A DNA stretch of 10,798 nucleotides from an uncultured Erysipelotrichaceae bacterium. GTDB taxonomy: Bacteria; Bacillota_I; Bacilli_A; RF39; UBA660. The translations under genes and the position numbers were made by a program. Below the pieces are notes generated by a model. It did not search any database. It saw only the letters and a list, made by a program, of their open reading frames with translations, and was not told where the DNA came from. Positions 1 through 5,872 of the stretch are shown piece by piece. The stretch lies in the NCBI GenBank assembly GCA_902795675.1, contig CADBLZ010000071.1, positions 1-10,798 on the forward strand. Direction: 5' to 3'. The number at the start of each line of letters is the position of its first letter. The stretch's first letter is position 1.

Positions 1-191
1 AACTTCAATAAAAAGAAGTCTGTTGCCTTTTGTGTAAACTTACTTAAGAATGGACGACCATATTCAAGCAAGTCAATAGATTTAATCTCTAATTCAGGAT
101 CTTGCTTTTTAAAATAGTGTTCTATATAATTCGCAACAGCTCTATGACCGTTACCGTACATACAATATGTTAATAAAATACGTTTCTTCAT
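1..191 (-). CDS. N-terminal fragment of an MGDG-synthase/UgtP-like diacylglycerol glycosyltransferase (runs off left edge)
   Basis: The first 63 residues are visible, starting MKKRILLTYCMYGNGH. A short hydrophobic beta strand followed by a YGNGHRAVA loop and then EIKSIDLLEYGRPF is the pattern of the N-terminal domain of processive diacylglycerol glucosyltransferases and plant MGDG synthase, where the GNGH turn sits near the active site. Such enzymes add sugars to diacylglycerol at the inner face of the membrane, making glycolipids and lipoteichoic acid anchors. The start ATG is preceded by a GAGAGG ribosome binding site about 9 bases upstream and by a good promoter. The UDP-sugar-binding C-terminal half is outside the window, so donor and product cannot be stated. 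A related MurG-type transferase is the main alternative. Confidence 0.65.
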   Translation of the reverse strand, partial: MKKRILLTYCMYGNGHRAVANYIEHYFKKQDPELEIKSIDLLEYGRPFLSKFTQKATDFFLLK

Positions 192-211
192 AAATATTGC
201 CTCTCAATAAA

Positions 212-239
212 ATTATACAATAAATATAATATATTTCAA
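212..239 (-). promoter_or_regulatory. Promoter of the glycosyltransferase gene
   Basis: On the minus strand a -35 TTGAAA (234-239) and a -10 TATAAT (212-217) are separated by 16 bases. It begins immediately after the T-tract of the preceding small gene's terminator. Confidence 0.6.
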
Positions 240-240
240 A

Positions 241-274
241 TAAAAGAAAAAAACAGTAAGTAAACTACTTACTG
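241..274 (-). terminator. Intrinsic terminator of the 48-residue membrane protein gene
   Basis: A perfect 9-bp inverted repeat (254-262 with 266-274) with a 3-base loop is followed on the minus strand by a long T-rich run (253 downwards). The stop codon TAG (267-265) of the small gene lies at the top of the 5' arm and in the loop. A dedicated terminator is good evidence that the short upstream reading frame is a real transcribed gene. Confidence 0.85.
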
Positions 275-411
275 ATTTGGCTATAATTATATGAAGTATT
301 ACTTTGCTTAGACATATCAAGAACTTTAAAGTTAAAGCAAAGAATTGCGAAAAAAATAAACGCAAGACAACCTATAGTTCCAACCAAATTAGCCATGTTT
401 TGTTTTGTCAT
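265..411 (-). CDS. 48-residue single-span membrane protein divergent from lexA; candidate SOS-induced cell-division inhibitor (YneA/SosA analogue)
   Basis: The sequence begins MTKQNMANLVGTIGCLAFIF. Residues 8-28 form one hydrophobic segment, followed by a polar tail of about 20 residues rich in Ser, Asn, Gln and Tyr and ending QISK. Four signals support a real gene: an AAGG(N)GGGG-type ribosome binding site with about 8 bases to the ATG, a near-consensus promoter (TTGACA, 17 bases, TACAAT), a LexA box filling that promoter's spacer, and a terminator directly at the stop codon. In Bacillus yneA and in Staphylococcus sosA, a gene divergent from lexA under the same boxes encodes a small membrane protein that blocks division during the SOS response. 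Function here is inferred from position, regulation and topology only. It is far shorter than YneA, with no room for a LysM domain, and I see no sequence motif shared with either protein. Confidence 0.8.
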   Translation of the reverse strand: MTKQNMANLVGTIGCLAFIFFAILCFNFKVLDMSKQSNTSYNYSQISK

Positions 412-441
412 AACATATTCCCCTTTCCTTTTACCAACTTC

Positions 442-470
442 ATTGTATTACATACACTTGTTCGTGTCAA
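442..470 (-). promoter_or_regulatory. SOS promoter of the 48-residue membrane protein gene
   Basis: On the minus strand a perfect -35 TTGACA (465-470), a 17-base spacer and a -10 TACAAT (442-447). The spacer holds LexA box 1 (451-464), so bound LexA would block polymerase directly. Confidence 0.8.
451..464. promoter_or_regulatory. LexA box 1
   Basis: On the minus strand this reads CGAACAAGTGTATG. The left half matches the Gram-positive SOS consensus CGAACATATGTTCG exactly, and the right half is degenerate. It lies between the -35 and -10 of the small membrane protein gene. Confidence 0.65.
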
Positions 471-479
471 TATAGAAAC

Positions 480-493
480 AAAACATATGTTTG
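480..493. promoter_or_regulatory. LexA box 2 (lexA autoregulation)
   Basis: The core AAACATATGTTT (481-492) is a perfect 12-base palindrome and keeps the AACATATGTT centre of the Bacillus SOS consensus. It overlaps the first bases of the -35 element of lexA and lies just upstream of the divergent promoter, so one site could repress both genes. Confidence 0.75.
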
Positions 494-519
494 ACATTTT
501 ACACTTACTATGTTAAGAT
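491..519 (+). promoter_or_regulatory. lexA promoter
   Basis: A perfect -35 TTGACA (491-496), a 17-base spacer and an extended -10 (TGT then TAAGAT, 514-519). The predicted transcript start is near 525, so the leader is only about 15 bases and consists mostly of the GGAGGT ribosome binding site (526-531). Confidence 0.7.
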
Positions 520-540
520 GAAAATGGAGGTAGAAAACAA

Positions 541-1173
541 ATGATTGACTATGGTGAAAAAAAGATAACTAATAGACAAAAAGATGTTCTAGAATATATT
601 AAAAAATACATCGTTGAACATGGTTTCCCACCATCAACAAGAGAAATAGGTGACGCTTTAGGAATGAACTCACCTGCTACTGTTCATACCCATCTTACAA
701 AACTAGAAGAAAATGGTTGGATTAGAAAAACTGATTCAAAGTTTAGAACTATTGAAATAGTTGGTGATAACGAATACGCTCATAAAGATGATGATGTTGT
801 TGAAGTTCCCCTACTTGGTTTAGTAGCTTGTGGAAATCCTATCGAAGCAATTGAAAATCCAGATGATTTCTTTCCATTACCAGTTAACTTAGTACCAAAG
901 AATAAAACAGTTATCACTCTTCGTTGTGAAGGTGAATCAATGATTAATAAAGGTATTTTAGATGGTGATATAGTAGTTGTTCAATTACAAGAAACAGCTC
1001 ATGATGGTGATATTGTTGTTGCGAGAACTGATGATGGAGATGTTACTTTAAAAACATTCTATAAAAGAGATGGTTACATTGAATTAAAACCTGAGAACGA
1101 TACAATGAAACCATTTAAATTTGAGCATATTACTATTATCGGTAAAGCAATTGGTTTATATCGTGAATTTTAA
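541..1173 (+). CDS. lexA: LexA, SOS response transcriptional repressor
   Basis: At 210 residues it has the usual LexA length. Residues 10-60 form the winged helix-turn-helix that reads the SOS box (PPSTREIGDALGMNSPATVHTHL is typical). Residues 88-210 are the S24 autoprotease domain. The catalytic Ser133 sits in GESM and Lys171 in VTLK. RecA filaments on single-stranded DNA trigger self-cleavage, which relieves repression of DNA-repair genes. The scissile bond aligns at Cys97-Gly98 in LVACGNP, where most LexA proteins have Ala-Gly; UmuD also uses Cys-Gly. The ATG has a GGAGGT site 9 bases upstream. The gene is alone on its strand, is preceded by two LexA boxes and faces a convergent rhomboid gene across a shared terminator. 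Confidence 0.97.
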   Translation: MIDYGEKKITNRQKDVLEYIKKYIVEHGFPPSTREIGDALGMNSPATVHTHLTKLEENGWIRKTDSKFRTIEIVGDNEYAHKDDDVVEVPLLGLVACGNPIEAIENPDDFFPLPVNLVPKNKTVITLRCEGESMINKGILDGDIVVVQLQETAHDGDIVVARTDDGDVTLKTFYKRDGYIELKPENDTMKPFKFEHITIIGKAIGLYREF

Positions 1174-1187
1174 AAAAGAAGAAGAAT

Positions 1188-1219
1188 AAAAAAAGTAGTA
1201 TTTAAAATACTACTTTTTT
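1188..1219. terminator. Bidirectional terminator between lexA and the rhomboid gene
   Basis: The stem GTAGTATT (1195-1202) pairs with AATACTAC (1206-1213) around a 3-base loop. It is flanked by A6 on the left and T6 on the right, so it can end transcription from both strands. The rhomboid stop codon begins 2 bases beyond it. Confidence 0.85.
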
Positions 1220-1220
1220 A

Positions 1221-2390
1221 TTATTTAAAAAATATAAAATAAGTAAAGAATCCAATTAAGACTAATAAAACTATTGTTGCATTAATCTTCTCTGACTTCT
1301 TATTTCTTCCAGCTACACCTAACATCATTGTTGTTAGTAAACCACCAACAATACCACCAATATGGCAGAAGTTATCAATACCAGAATTTGGCATGAAACC
1401 AATGAATAAGTTAAGTATTATAATTGGTACTATTTGACCTAACAAGTTATTTCCTAAATAAGATCTATATGTATATCCAAAATATAACAATGCTCCAAGT
1501 AAACCAAAGATTGCACCAGAAGCACCTACAGAAACAACATTTGCAGGTCCAAAAGCGGCACTAAATAAGCCACCCATTAAACCACTTATAGCATATATTA
1601 AGATAAACTTAATCTTACCAATAAACGTTTCTACTTGTGTACCTAAAATATATAAAGCATACATATTAAATAGTAAATGTAATATAGATCCATGTAAGAA
1701 CATATATGTACATAGTCTCCATATTTCATGATCTTGTAATAATTGAATATTATTAGCTCCTAAATCAACTAATGTATCAATTGAAATACCTTCAAGACCA
1801 ATTGAACCATCCATTACTATAGACACAATATACATTAAAATACATACACAAATAAGTAATGGTGTAAAGAATGTCTTTTTAGGACTAAATACTTTTTCAA
1901 ATACTTTACCTTCTTTTTCATTCTTTTGATTTAAATCATTTGTAACATTAATAATTAAATCTACACCTTTTTTATCATTTAATAGCTTTTCATTAATATC
2001 AGGGAAAGCTTCTAAGATATTAGCATCTTCTATACTAGGATTATTATTCTTAATAATAGCAGATGTAATATTCTTATCTAAAGATTCTACTTTTAAATCT
2101 TCATCAACATTTAAAAATATATTTAAAGTATCAACATGAAAACTGAATGTTTTCTTTTTTATTTGACTAACAATACTCTTAATTTTTAATTCATCATATT
2201 CTAATTGTTCATTATTAATAATACTATTAGAATTAATTCTAATTACTCTATAAGGACCATCGATATTTTCTAACCATATCTCATCCTTAGCACCATTAAC
2301 AATAATTGGATTATAATTTTGTTCAGTTACAAAATAGTGAACTAATTTCATAATAAGTTCATCTTTTTTACTCATTACAACTGTACTCAT
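1221..2390 (-). CDS. Rhomboid-family intramembrane serine protease (GluP/YqgP-like, without TPR tail)
   Basis: The protein has 389 residues. Residues 1-165 are a soluble, presumably cytosolic domain with no motif I recognise. A membrane segment at about 174-193 starts the rhomboid core (174-388). Family hallmarks are HGSILHLLFN (233-242), the catalytic serine in GASGAIFG (Ser291) and the catalytic histidine in NFCHIGG (His343). Rhomboids cut membrane proteins within or near their transmembrane helices; GluP of Bacillus takes part in membrane protein quality control. GluP is about 500 residues with C-terminal TPR repeats, which are absent here: the chain ends after a last hydrophobic segment (371-388). 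The ATG has an AGAGGAG site 7 bases away. The gene lies 31 bases after the pseudouridine synthase gene and also has its own promoter. Confidence 0.9.
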   Translation of the reverse strand: MSTVVMSKKDELIMKLVHYFVTEQNYNPIIVNGAKDEIWLENIDGPYRVIRINSNSIINNEQLEYDELKIKSIVSQIKKKTFSFHVDTLNIFLNVDEDLKVESLDKNITSAIIKNNNPSIEDANILEAFPDINEKLLNDKKGVDLIINVTNDLNQKNEKEGKVFEKVFSPKKTFFTPLLICVCILMYIVSIVMDGSIGLEGISIDTLVDLGANNIQLLQDHEIWRLCTYMFLHGSILHLLFNMYALYILGTQVETFIGKIKFILIYAISGLMGGLFSAAFGPANVVSVGASGAIFGLLGALLYFGYTYRSYLGNNLLGQIVPIIILNLFIGFMPNSGIDNFCHIGGIVGGLLTTMMLGVAGRNKKSEKINATIVLLVLIGFFTYFIFFK

Positions 2391-2412
2391 CTTTATCTCC
2401 TCTTATCTAAAT

Positions 2413-2441
2413 ATTATACGTTTATTTATCTAATGTATCAA
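2413..2441 (-). promoter_or_regulatory. Internal promoter of the rhomboid gene
   Basis: On the minus strand a -35 TTGATA (2436-2441) lies inside the last codons of the pseudouridine synthase gene, with a 17-base spacer to a -10 TATAAT (2413-2418). No terminator separates the two genes, so the rhomboid could be read both from this promoter and from the lspA operon. Confidence 0.6.
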
Positions 2442-3303
2442 GAAATTCTTGGAATTCAGAAGGGATAGGACACTCAAAGTGCATCTCCTTATGTGTTACT
2501 GGATGAATAAAATCCATCTTTGCACTATGTAAGAATTGACCAAATTCACTATGACTATGGCCATATACTGGATCATTGTATACTGGGTATCCTATATACG
2601 CCATATGCACTCTAATTTGATGTGTTCTACCTGTTTCTAATACACACTTAACAAGTGTATATCCTTTATATCTTTTTAATACTTTTAAATGTGTAACTGA
2701 TTTCTTACCATTATTAGCAGTAACACACATTCTCTTTCTATTTTTAGGATCTCTACCTATCGGAGCATCAATTGTTGCTTCATCATGAGGAAACTCTCCT
2801 ACAAGTAAAGCTACGTACTCACGATGTACTTCCTTATTTTTAAAATAATTAGTTAGTATCTCTTCTGCTTTTTCATCTTTAGCTACTAATAAAAGACCAC
2901 TTGTATCTTTATCAATACGATGAACAATACCAGGTCTTGTTTCATCTTCACCTTCAGCTAGATTAGTATAGTTTAAAAGACCATTAACTAATGTATTATC
3001 ATAGTTGCCTGCTCCTGGATGAACAACTAAACCACTAGGTTTATTAATAACCATTAAATAATCATCTTCATAGACAACATCGATATCCATTTCTTTCGGA
3101 ACAACATTAGTTTCTTTAACAAAACCATCTTTAATAGTAATTACGTCCCCTTCTTTAACCTTATAACTAGCTTTCTCTATTTTATCATTAACCAAGATAT
3201 AAGATTCATCTAACATCTTCTCAATTGTACTACGAGAATAATCACTATTTAAACTAACATATTTATCTAGTCTAATATCATTTTCCTTTACTTCTATCTT
3301 CAT
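2422..3303 (-). CDS. RluD/RluA-family 23S rRNA pseudouridine synthase
   Basis: The protein has 293 residues. Residues 1-60 form an S4 RNA-binding domain (RLDKYVS...SRSTIEKML). The catalytic domain follows, with VVHPG (93-97), the signature HRIDKDTSG holding catalytic Asp131, and TGRTHQIRVH (224-233). These enzymes convert uridines in 23S rRNA (E. coli RluD: helix 69) to pseudouridine. The order lspA then this gene matches lspA-ylyB in Bacillus. The start ATG lies inside the end of lspA (26-base overlap), with AAAGGGTGA upstream, so translation is likely coupled. RluD, RluC and YlyB cannot be told apart from sequence reading alone, so the exact target uridine is open. Confidence 0.93.
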   Translation of the reverse strand: MKIEVKENDIRLDKYVSLNSDYSRSTIEKMLDESYILVNDKIEKASYKVKEGDVITIKDGFVKETNVVPKEMDIDVVYEDDYLMVINKPSGLVVHPGAGNYDNTLVNGLLNYTNLAEGEDETRPGIVHRIDKDTSGLLLVAKDEKAEEILTNYFKNKEVHREYVALLVGEFPHDEATIDAPIGRDPKNRKRMCVTANNGKKSVTHLKVLKRYKGYTLVKCVLETGRTHQIRVHMAYIGYPVYNDPVYGHSHSEFGQFLHSAKMDFIHPVTHKEMHFECPIPSEFQEFLDTLDK

Positions 3304-3754
3304 TTACTAAGTCACCCTTTATTATTAGTATTATTAGTATTAAAATACCTACTACTACTCCTATATCAGCTACATTAAATATAGGAAAATCATATCCGAA
3401 TATATAAAAATCAAAAAAGTCTCTTACATAACCAAATATAATACGATCTACTAGATTACCTAATAAACCACCTATTAACAAACTAAATCCCCATAGTTTT
3501 AACTTACTATTCTTATATTCTTTCATCATAAATATAATTAATATAAAAGAAAGAATACTAACTCCTACTAATAACCATCTTTGATTATTAAATAATCCCC
3601 ATGCAGCTCCTGCATTATGGATATTAGTTATATAGAAAAACTTACTTATAACTTTATAAGTACTATTTAAATAAAATACCATATTTAATACTAGTTTACT
3701 TAATTGATCTATTGCTAATACTAAAATACTAGCTATAATTATTTTTTTATTCAT
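3278..3754 (-). CDS. lspA: Lipoprotein signal peptidase (signal peptidase II)
   Basis: At 158 residues it has the normal LspA length, with four membrane segments (about 4-22, 61-76, 87-105, 130-146). The aspartate dyad is Asp103 in GGLLGNLVDR and Asp130 in FNVADIG. The conserved NxGAAWG motif (47-53) is present. The enzyme cuts the signal peptide of diacylglyceryl-modified prolipoproteins just before the lipidated cysteine, in the cytoplasmic membrane. The ATG follows an AGAGGAA site. It is the first gene of its operon, with an extended -10 promoter about 27 bases upstream, and its TGA stop lies inside the next gene. Confidence 0.96.
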   Translation of the reverse strand: MNKKIIIASILVLAIDQLSKLVLNMVFYLNSTYKVISKFFYITNIHNAGAAWGLFNNQRWLLVGVSILSFILIIFMMKEYKNSKLKLWGFSLLIGGLLGNLVDRIIFGYVRDFFDFYIFGYDFPIFNVADIGVVVGILILIILIIKGDLVNEDRSKGK

Positions 3755-3780
3755 TTAAATTCCTCTTCATTCACACCATT

Positions 3781-3789
3781 ATTATACCA
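3781..3789 (-). promoter_or_regulatory. Extended -10 promoter of lspA
   Basis: On the minus strand this reads TGG-TATAAT, a consensus -10 with the TGn extension; no good -35 is seen. The same nine bases occur at the promoter at 5864-5872. Confidence 0.6.
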
Positions 3790-3800
3790 TATATAGCTAT

Positions 3801-3831
3801 AAATAAAAAAATAAGTATTACTACTTATTTT
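3801..3831 (-). terminator. Intrinsic terminator of the ADP-ribosylglycohydrolase-like operon
   Basis: A 10-bp AT-rich stem (3808-3817 with 3822-3831) and a 4-base loop precede a T-rich run on the minus strand. The TAG stop of the gene (3823-3821) is at the top of the stem and loop. Confidence 0.75.
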
Positions 3832-4717
3832 CTAATAATTCATTAAATAACTCTAAAATATAATCCTTCTTTTGGATCTTATTAGTCCATTCTCGTGGTA
3901 ATAAATCCTCTGTTGCAATAATACCATATAAAGCGCCAGTAATAGCTCCTATACTGCTATTATCGCCTCCTAATGATACCGCCCCAATAACAGATGATTT
4001 ATAATTATCACTATTAAGAACAACCCACATAACCGAATTAATAGTATCAATAACATTATTACTAGATTTTAAATCATCTAGTTTAACTTTAGTAATATCA
4101 TTTAATAAATCTTTATATAAATTATTAGTACTTTCACCAAACATTGAATAATCTACAGAACGAGCCATATTATAAGCACTATACTTATCCTTACCATTTA
4201 GTAAGAAGATAATAAATCTAGTTAAAAAATACGTTCCCATAATATTTATTTCTGAAGTATTAGTAATTGATGTAACATCACTAACTAATTTAATAATATC
4301 TGTATCTTTAAACTTATTAATATGAGCGTAGATAGCAAATGGTAAAATTCTAACCAAACTATTATTATCTATCATTCCAGATCCACATAACGTTGGATCA
4401 CCTTTTTCCTCAATATATTTACCAATAGATACACGAAGACTAGATCTAATATCATCAGGATAATCTAAACTATAATTACCTCTTTCAATATAAGAATTCA
4501 TCTTTAACATAACATCATTTAAATCTATTTTATTCTTTGAAACAATAGAATCAATTTCTAATAATAGTAAAGAAGTATTTTCACTCCATTTAGCATCATC
4601 ATTCATTTTCGTAACAGGTCGATTGAATAATTGGTTTCTAGATTGATCTTTAACTTGTGTTCCAAACATATCGCCCAAAACAAACCCTATTAAAGCTCCA
4701 GAATATCTACTATTCAT
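3821..4717 (-). CDS. ADP-ribosylglycohydrolase-fold protein (DraG/ARH family) with degenerate metal site
   Basis: The family is recognisable from the N-terminal GALIGFVLGDMFGTQVK (7-23), from LVRILPFAIYA (121-131), from the C-terminal GAVSLGGDNSSIGAITGALY (245-264) and from the closing LPREW (273-277). Active members bind two metal ions and remove ADP-ribose from proteins, DNA or small molecules. Here the signature residues differ: the usual TDDT is SENT (45-48), the TH preceding the central helices is TN (152-153), and the C-terminal DTDT is DNSS (252-255). Only some carboxylates remain, so it may be a non-hydrolysing binder or have an altered activity. Length (298) is normal. An AGGAGGTG site, overlapping the stop codon of the metallophosphoesterase gene 11 bases upstream, gives a well-placed start and suggests coupling. 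Confidence 0.85.
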   Translation of the reverse strand: MNSRYSGALIGFVLGDMFGTQVKDQSRNQLFNRPVTKMNDDAKWSENTSLLLLEIDSIVSKNKIDLNDVMLKMNSYIERGNYSLDYPDDIRSSLRVSIGKYIEEKGDPTLCGSGMIDNNSLVRILPFAIYAHINKFKDTDIIKLVSDVTSITNTSEINIMGTYFLTRFIIFLLNGKDKYSAYNMARSVDYSMFGESTNNLYKDLLNDITKVKLDDLKSSNNVIDTINSVMWVVLNSDNYKSSVIGAVSLGGDNSSIGAITGALYGIIATEDLLPREWTNKIQKKDYILELFNELLENK

Positions 4718-4728
4718 TATTACACCTC

Positions 4729-5235
4729 CTACTCTAATGTTCTCTTTTTAATAACCTCATCAGTATCTAAATCATATAAATTAAACACTTTATCTTCATA
4801 TAATAAACAAGTATGTTCAGGATTAACTCTCGGAGAACCTACACTACCAGGATTAATAAACTGACCATCTAAATTATAGACATGAGTATGTCCACATAAA
4901 CAATATTTATCTTTAATAATAGTATCTAATAAATCCATCATATGACCATGTGTCAAAATAAATTTAAAACCATCTATATCCACTTCTTTATAGATACTAG
5001 ACGCATCGAATTGTAACTCATTTAACACAAAATCTGAATCACAATTACCTCTAACTGCAATTATCTTATCTTGATGCTTATTAAGTATTTGAATTACATC
5101 TTCATCTACCGTAACATAACTTAGTAAATCTCCTAAAAGAATAATCTTATCAGGATTAAATCTCTCAATAACAGCATCTAATAATTGAACGTATTTCTTA
5201 TAGCCGTGTAAATCAGCTGCCACTAAAATTCTCAT
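4729..5235 (-). CDS. YfcE/MJ0936-type metallophosphoesterase
   Basis: The protein has 168 residues, a complete small calcineurin-like phosphoesterase. All metal-binding motifs are present in order: DLHG (Asp8, His10), GDLL (Asp36), GNCD (Asn64), THGH (His96, His98) and GHTH (His116, His118), then the NPGSVGSPR turn (128-136) typical of the YfcE group. Relatives are manganese-dependent phosphodiesterases with poorly known natural substrates. The start codon overlaps the stop of the upstream gene in TAATG, so the two are translationally coupled, and the glycohydrolase-like gene follows after 11 bases. The catalytic residues look intact, unlike those of the downstream partner. The substrate is unknown; a nucleotide or ADP-ribose-related ligand is a guess from context. 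Confidence 0.92.
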   Translation of the reverse strand: MRILVAADLHGYKKYVQLLDAVIERFNPDKIILLGDLLSYVTVDEDVIQILNKHQDKIIAVRGNCDSDFVLNELQFDASSIYKEVDIDGFKFILTHGHMMDLLDTIIKDKYCLCGHTHVYNLDGQFINPGSVGSPRVNPEHTCLLYEDKVFNLYDLDTDEVIKKRTLE

Positions 5236-5825
5236 TATTCTGTTTCCTCTATCTTTTTACTCTTGATGTATTCTTTCATAACAGTTTCATCATCAAGGAA
5301 TTCATTATCTTCACCAATTAAATTACATAAGACCTTAAATGTTTGATTACGTTCTTGATCTAACGCATCTAATCTTTTAATTGTACTTAAAATTAGTCTC
5401 TTCTTTTCTTGTATTTCAATATTATTAATAACTTCCATATCATCTTCTGAAGGATATGTAGCTCTCTTTAAAGAACTACTAACAATTGGTATTAAGTCTG
5501 GTGATAATTCGTCCATTCTCTCTTCAATTAACTTTTCGTCAATCCAAGGGAAGAAACATAAGTATCTCTTTTCATCCTTTTCAACATAATTAACCATATC
5601 GCTATTATCTTTTATAAATAGTAATACTTGTTGTTTACTAGTAGAGAAAGATATATTAACACTATTCTTTCTACCTTCAACTAATAACAAAAATTGGAAA
5701 TTAGTGAACTCACCAAAATCAAAACACCTACGGTTACTAGTACGCATTTGATAAACAACATAGTTAAAAATAATATCTCTTATATCAAGTCTATACATCT
5801 TGGGACTTCTTACACTCATACTCAT
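5235..5825 (-). CDS. Unrecognised 196-residue protein, first gene of the phosphoesterase operon
   Basis: I do not recognise a family. The protein is soluble: no signal peptide or membrane segment. The N-terminal half (10-95) alternates strands and helices (DIRDIIFNYVVYQMRTSNRR, then FQFLLLVEG, NISFSTS, QVLLFIK). The C-terminal half (95-196) is helical and highly charged with probable coiled-coil stretches (130-165), rich in Glu and Lys. The start at MSMSVRS follows GGGGGTGA with 4 bases to the first ATG; a second ATG two codons later is also possible. The TAA stop overlaps the phosphoesterase ATG, so the two products are probably made in fixed ratio and may act together. Confidence 0.85.
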   Translation of the reverse strand: MSMSVRSPKMYRLDIRDIIFNYVVYQMRTSNRRCFDFGEFTNFQFLLLVEGRKNSVNISFSTSKQQVLLFIKDNSDMVNYVEKDEKRYLCFFPWIDEKLIEERMDELSPDLIPIVSSSLKRATYPSEDDMEVINNIEIQEKKRLILSTIKRLDALDQERNQTFKVLCNLIGEDNEFLDDETVMKEYIKSKKIEETE

Positions 5826-5863
5826 ACTGTCACCCCCAGTACAGAAAAAGTCTATCTACATTT

Positions 5864-5872
5864 ATTATACCA
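5864..5872 (-). promoter_or_regulatory. Extended -10 promoter of the phosphoesterase/glycohydrolase-like operon
   Basis: Minus-strand TGG-TATAAT begins directly after the TAA stop of the kinase-like gene, identical to the lspA -10. No good -35 is seen. There is no terminator between the two units, so read-through from the kinase gene is likely. Confidence 0.6.

Noticed and set aside
304..516. Plus-strand 70-residue open frame
   Set aside because: It lies antisense to the better supported 48-residue minus-strand gene and over the SOS control region, and has no ribosome binding site.
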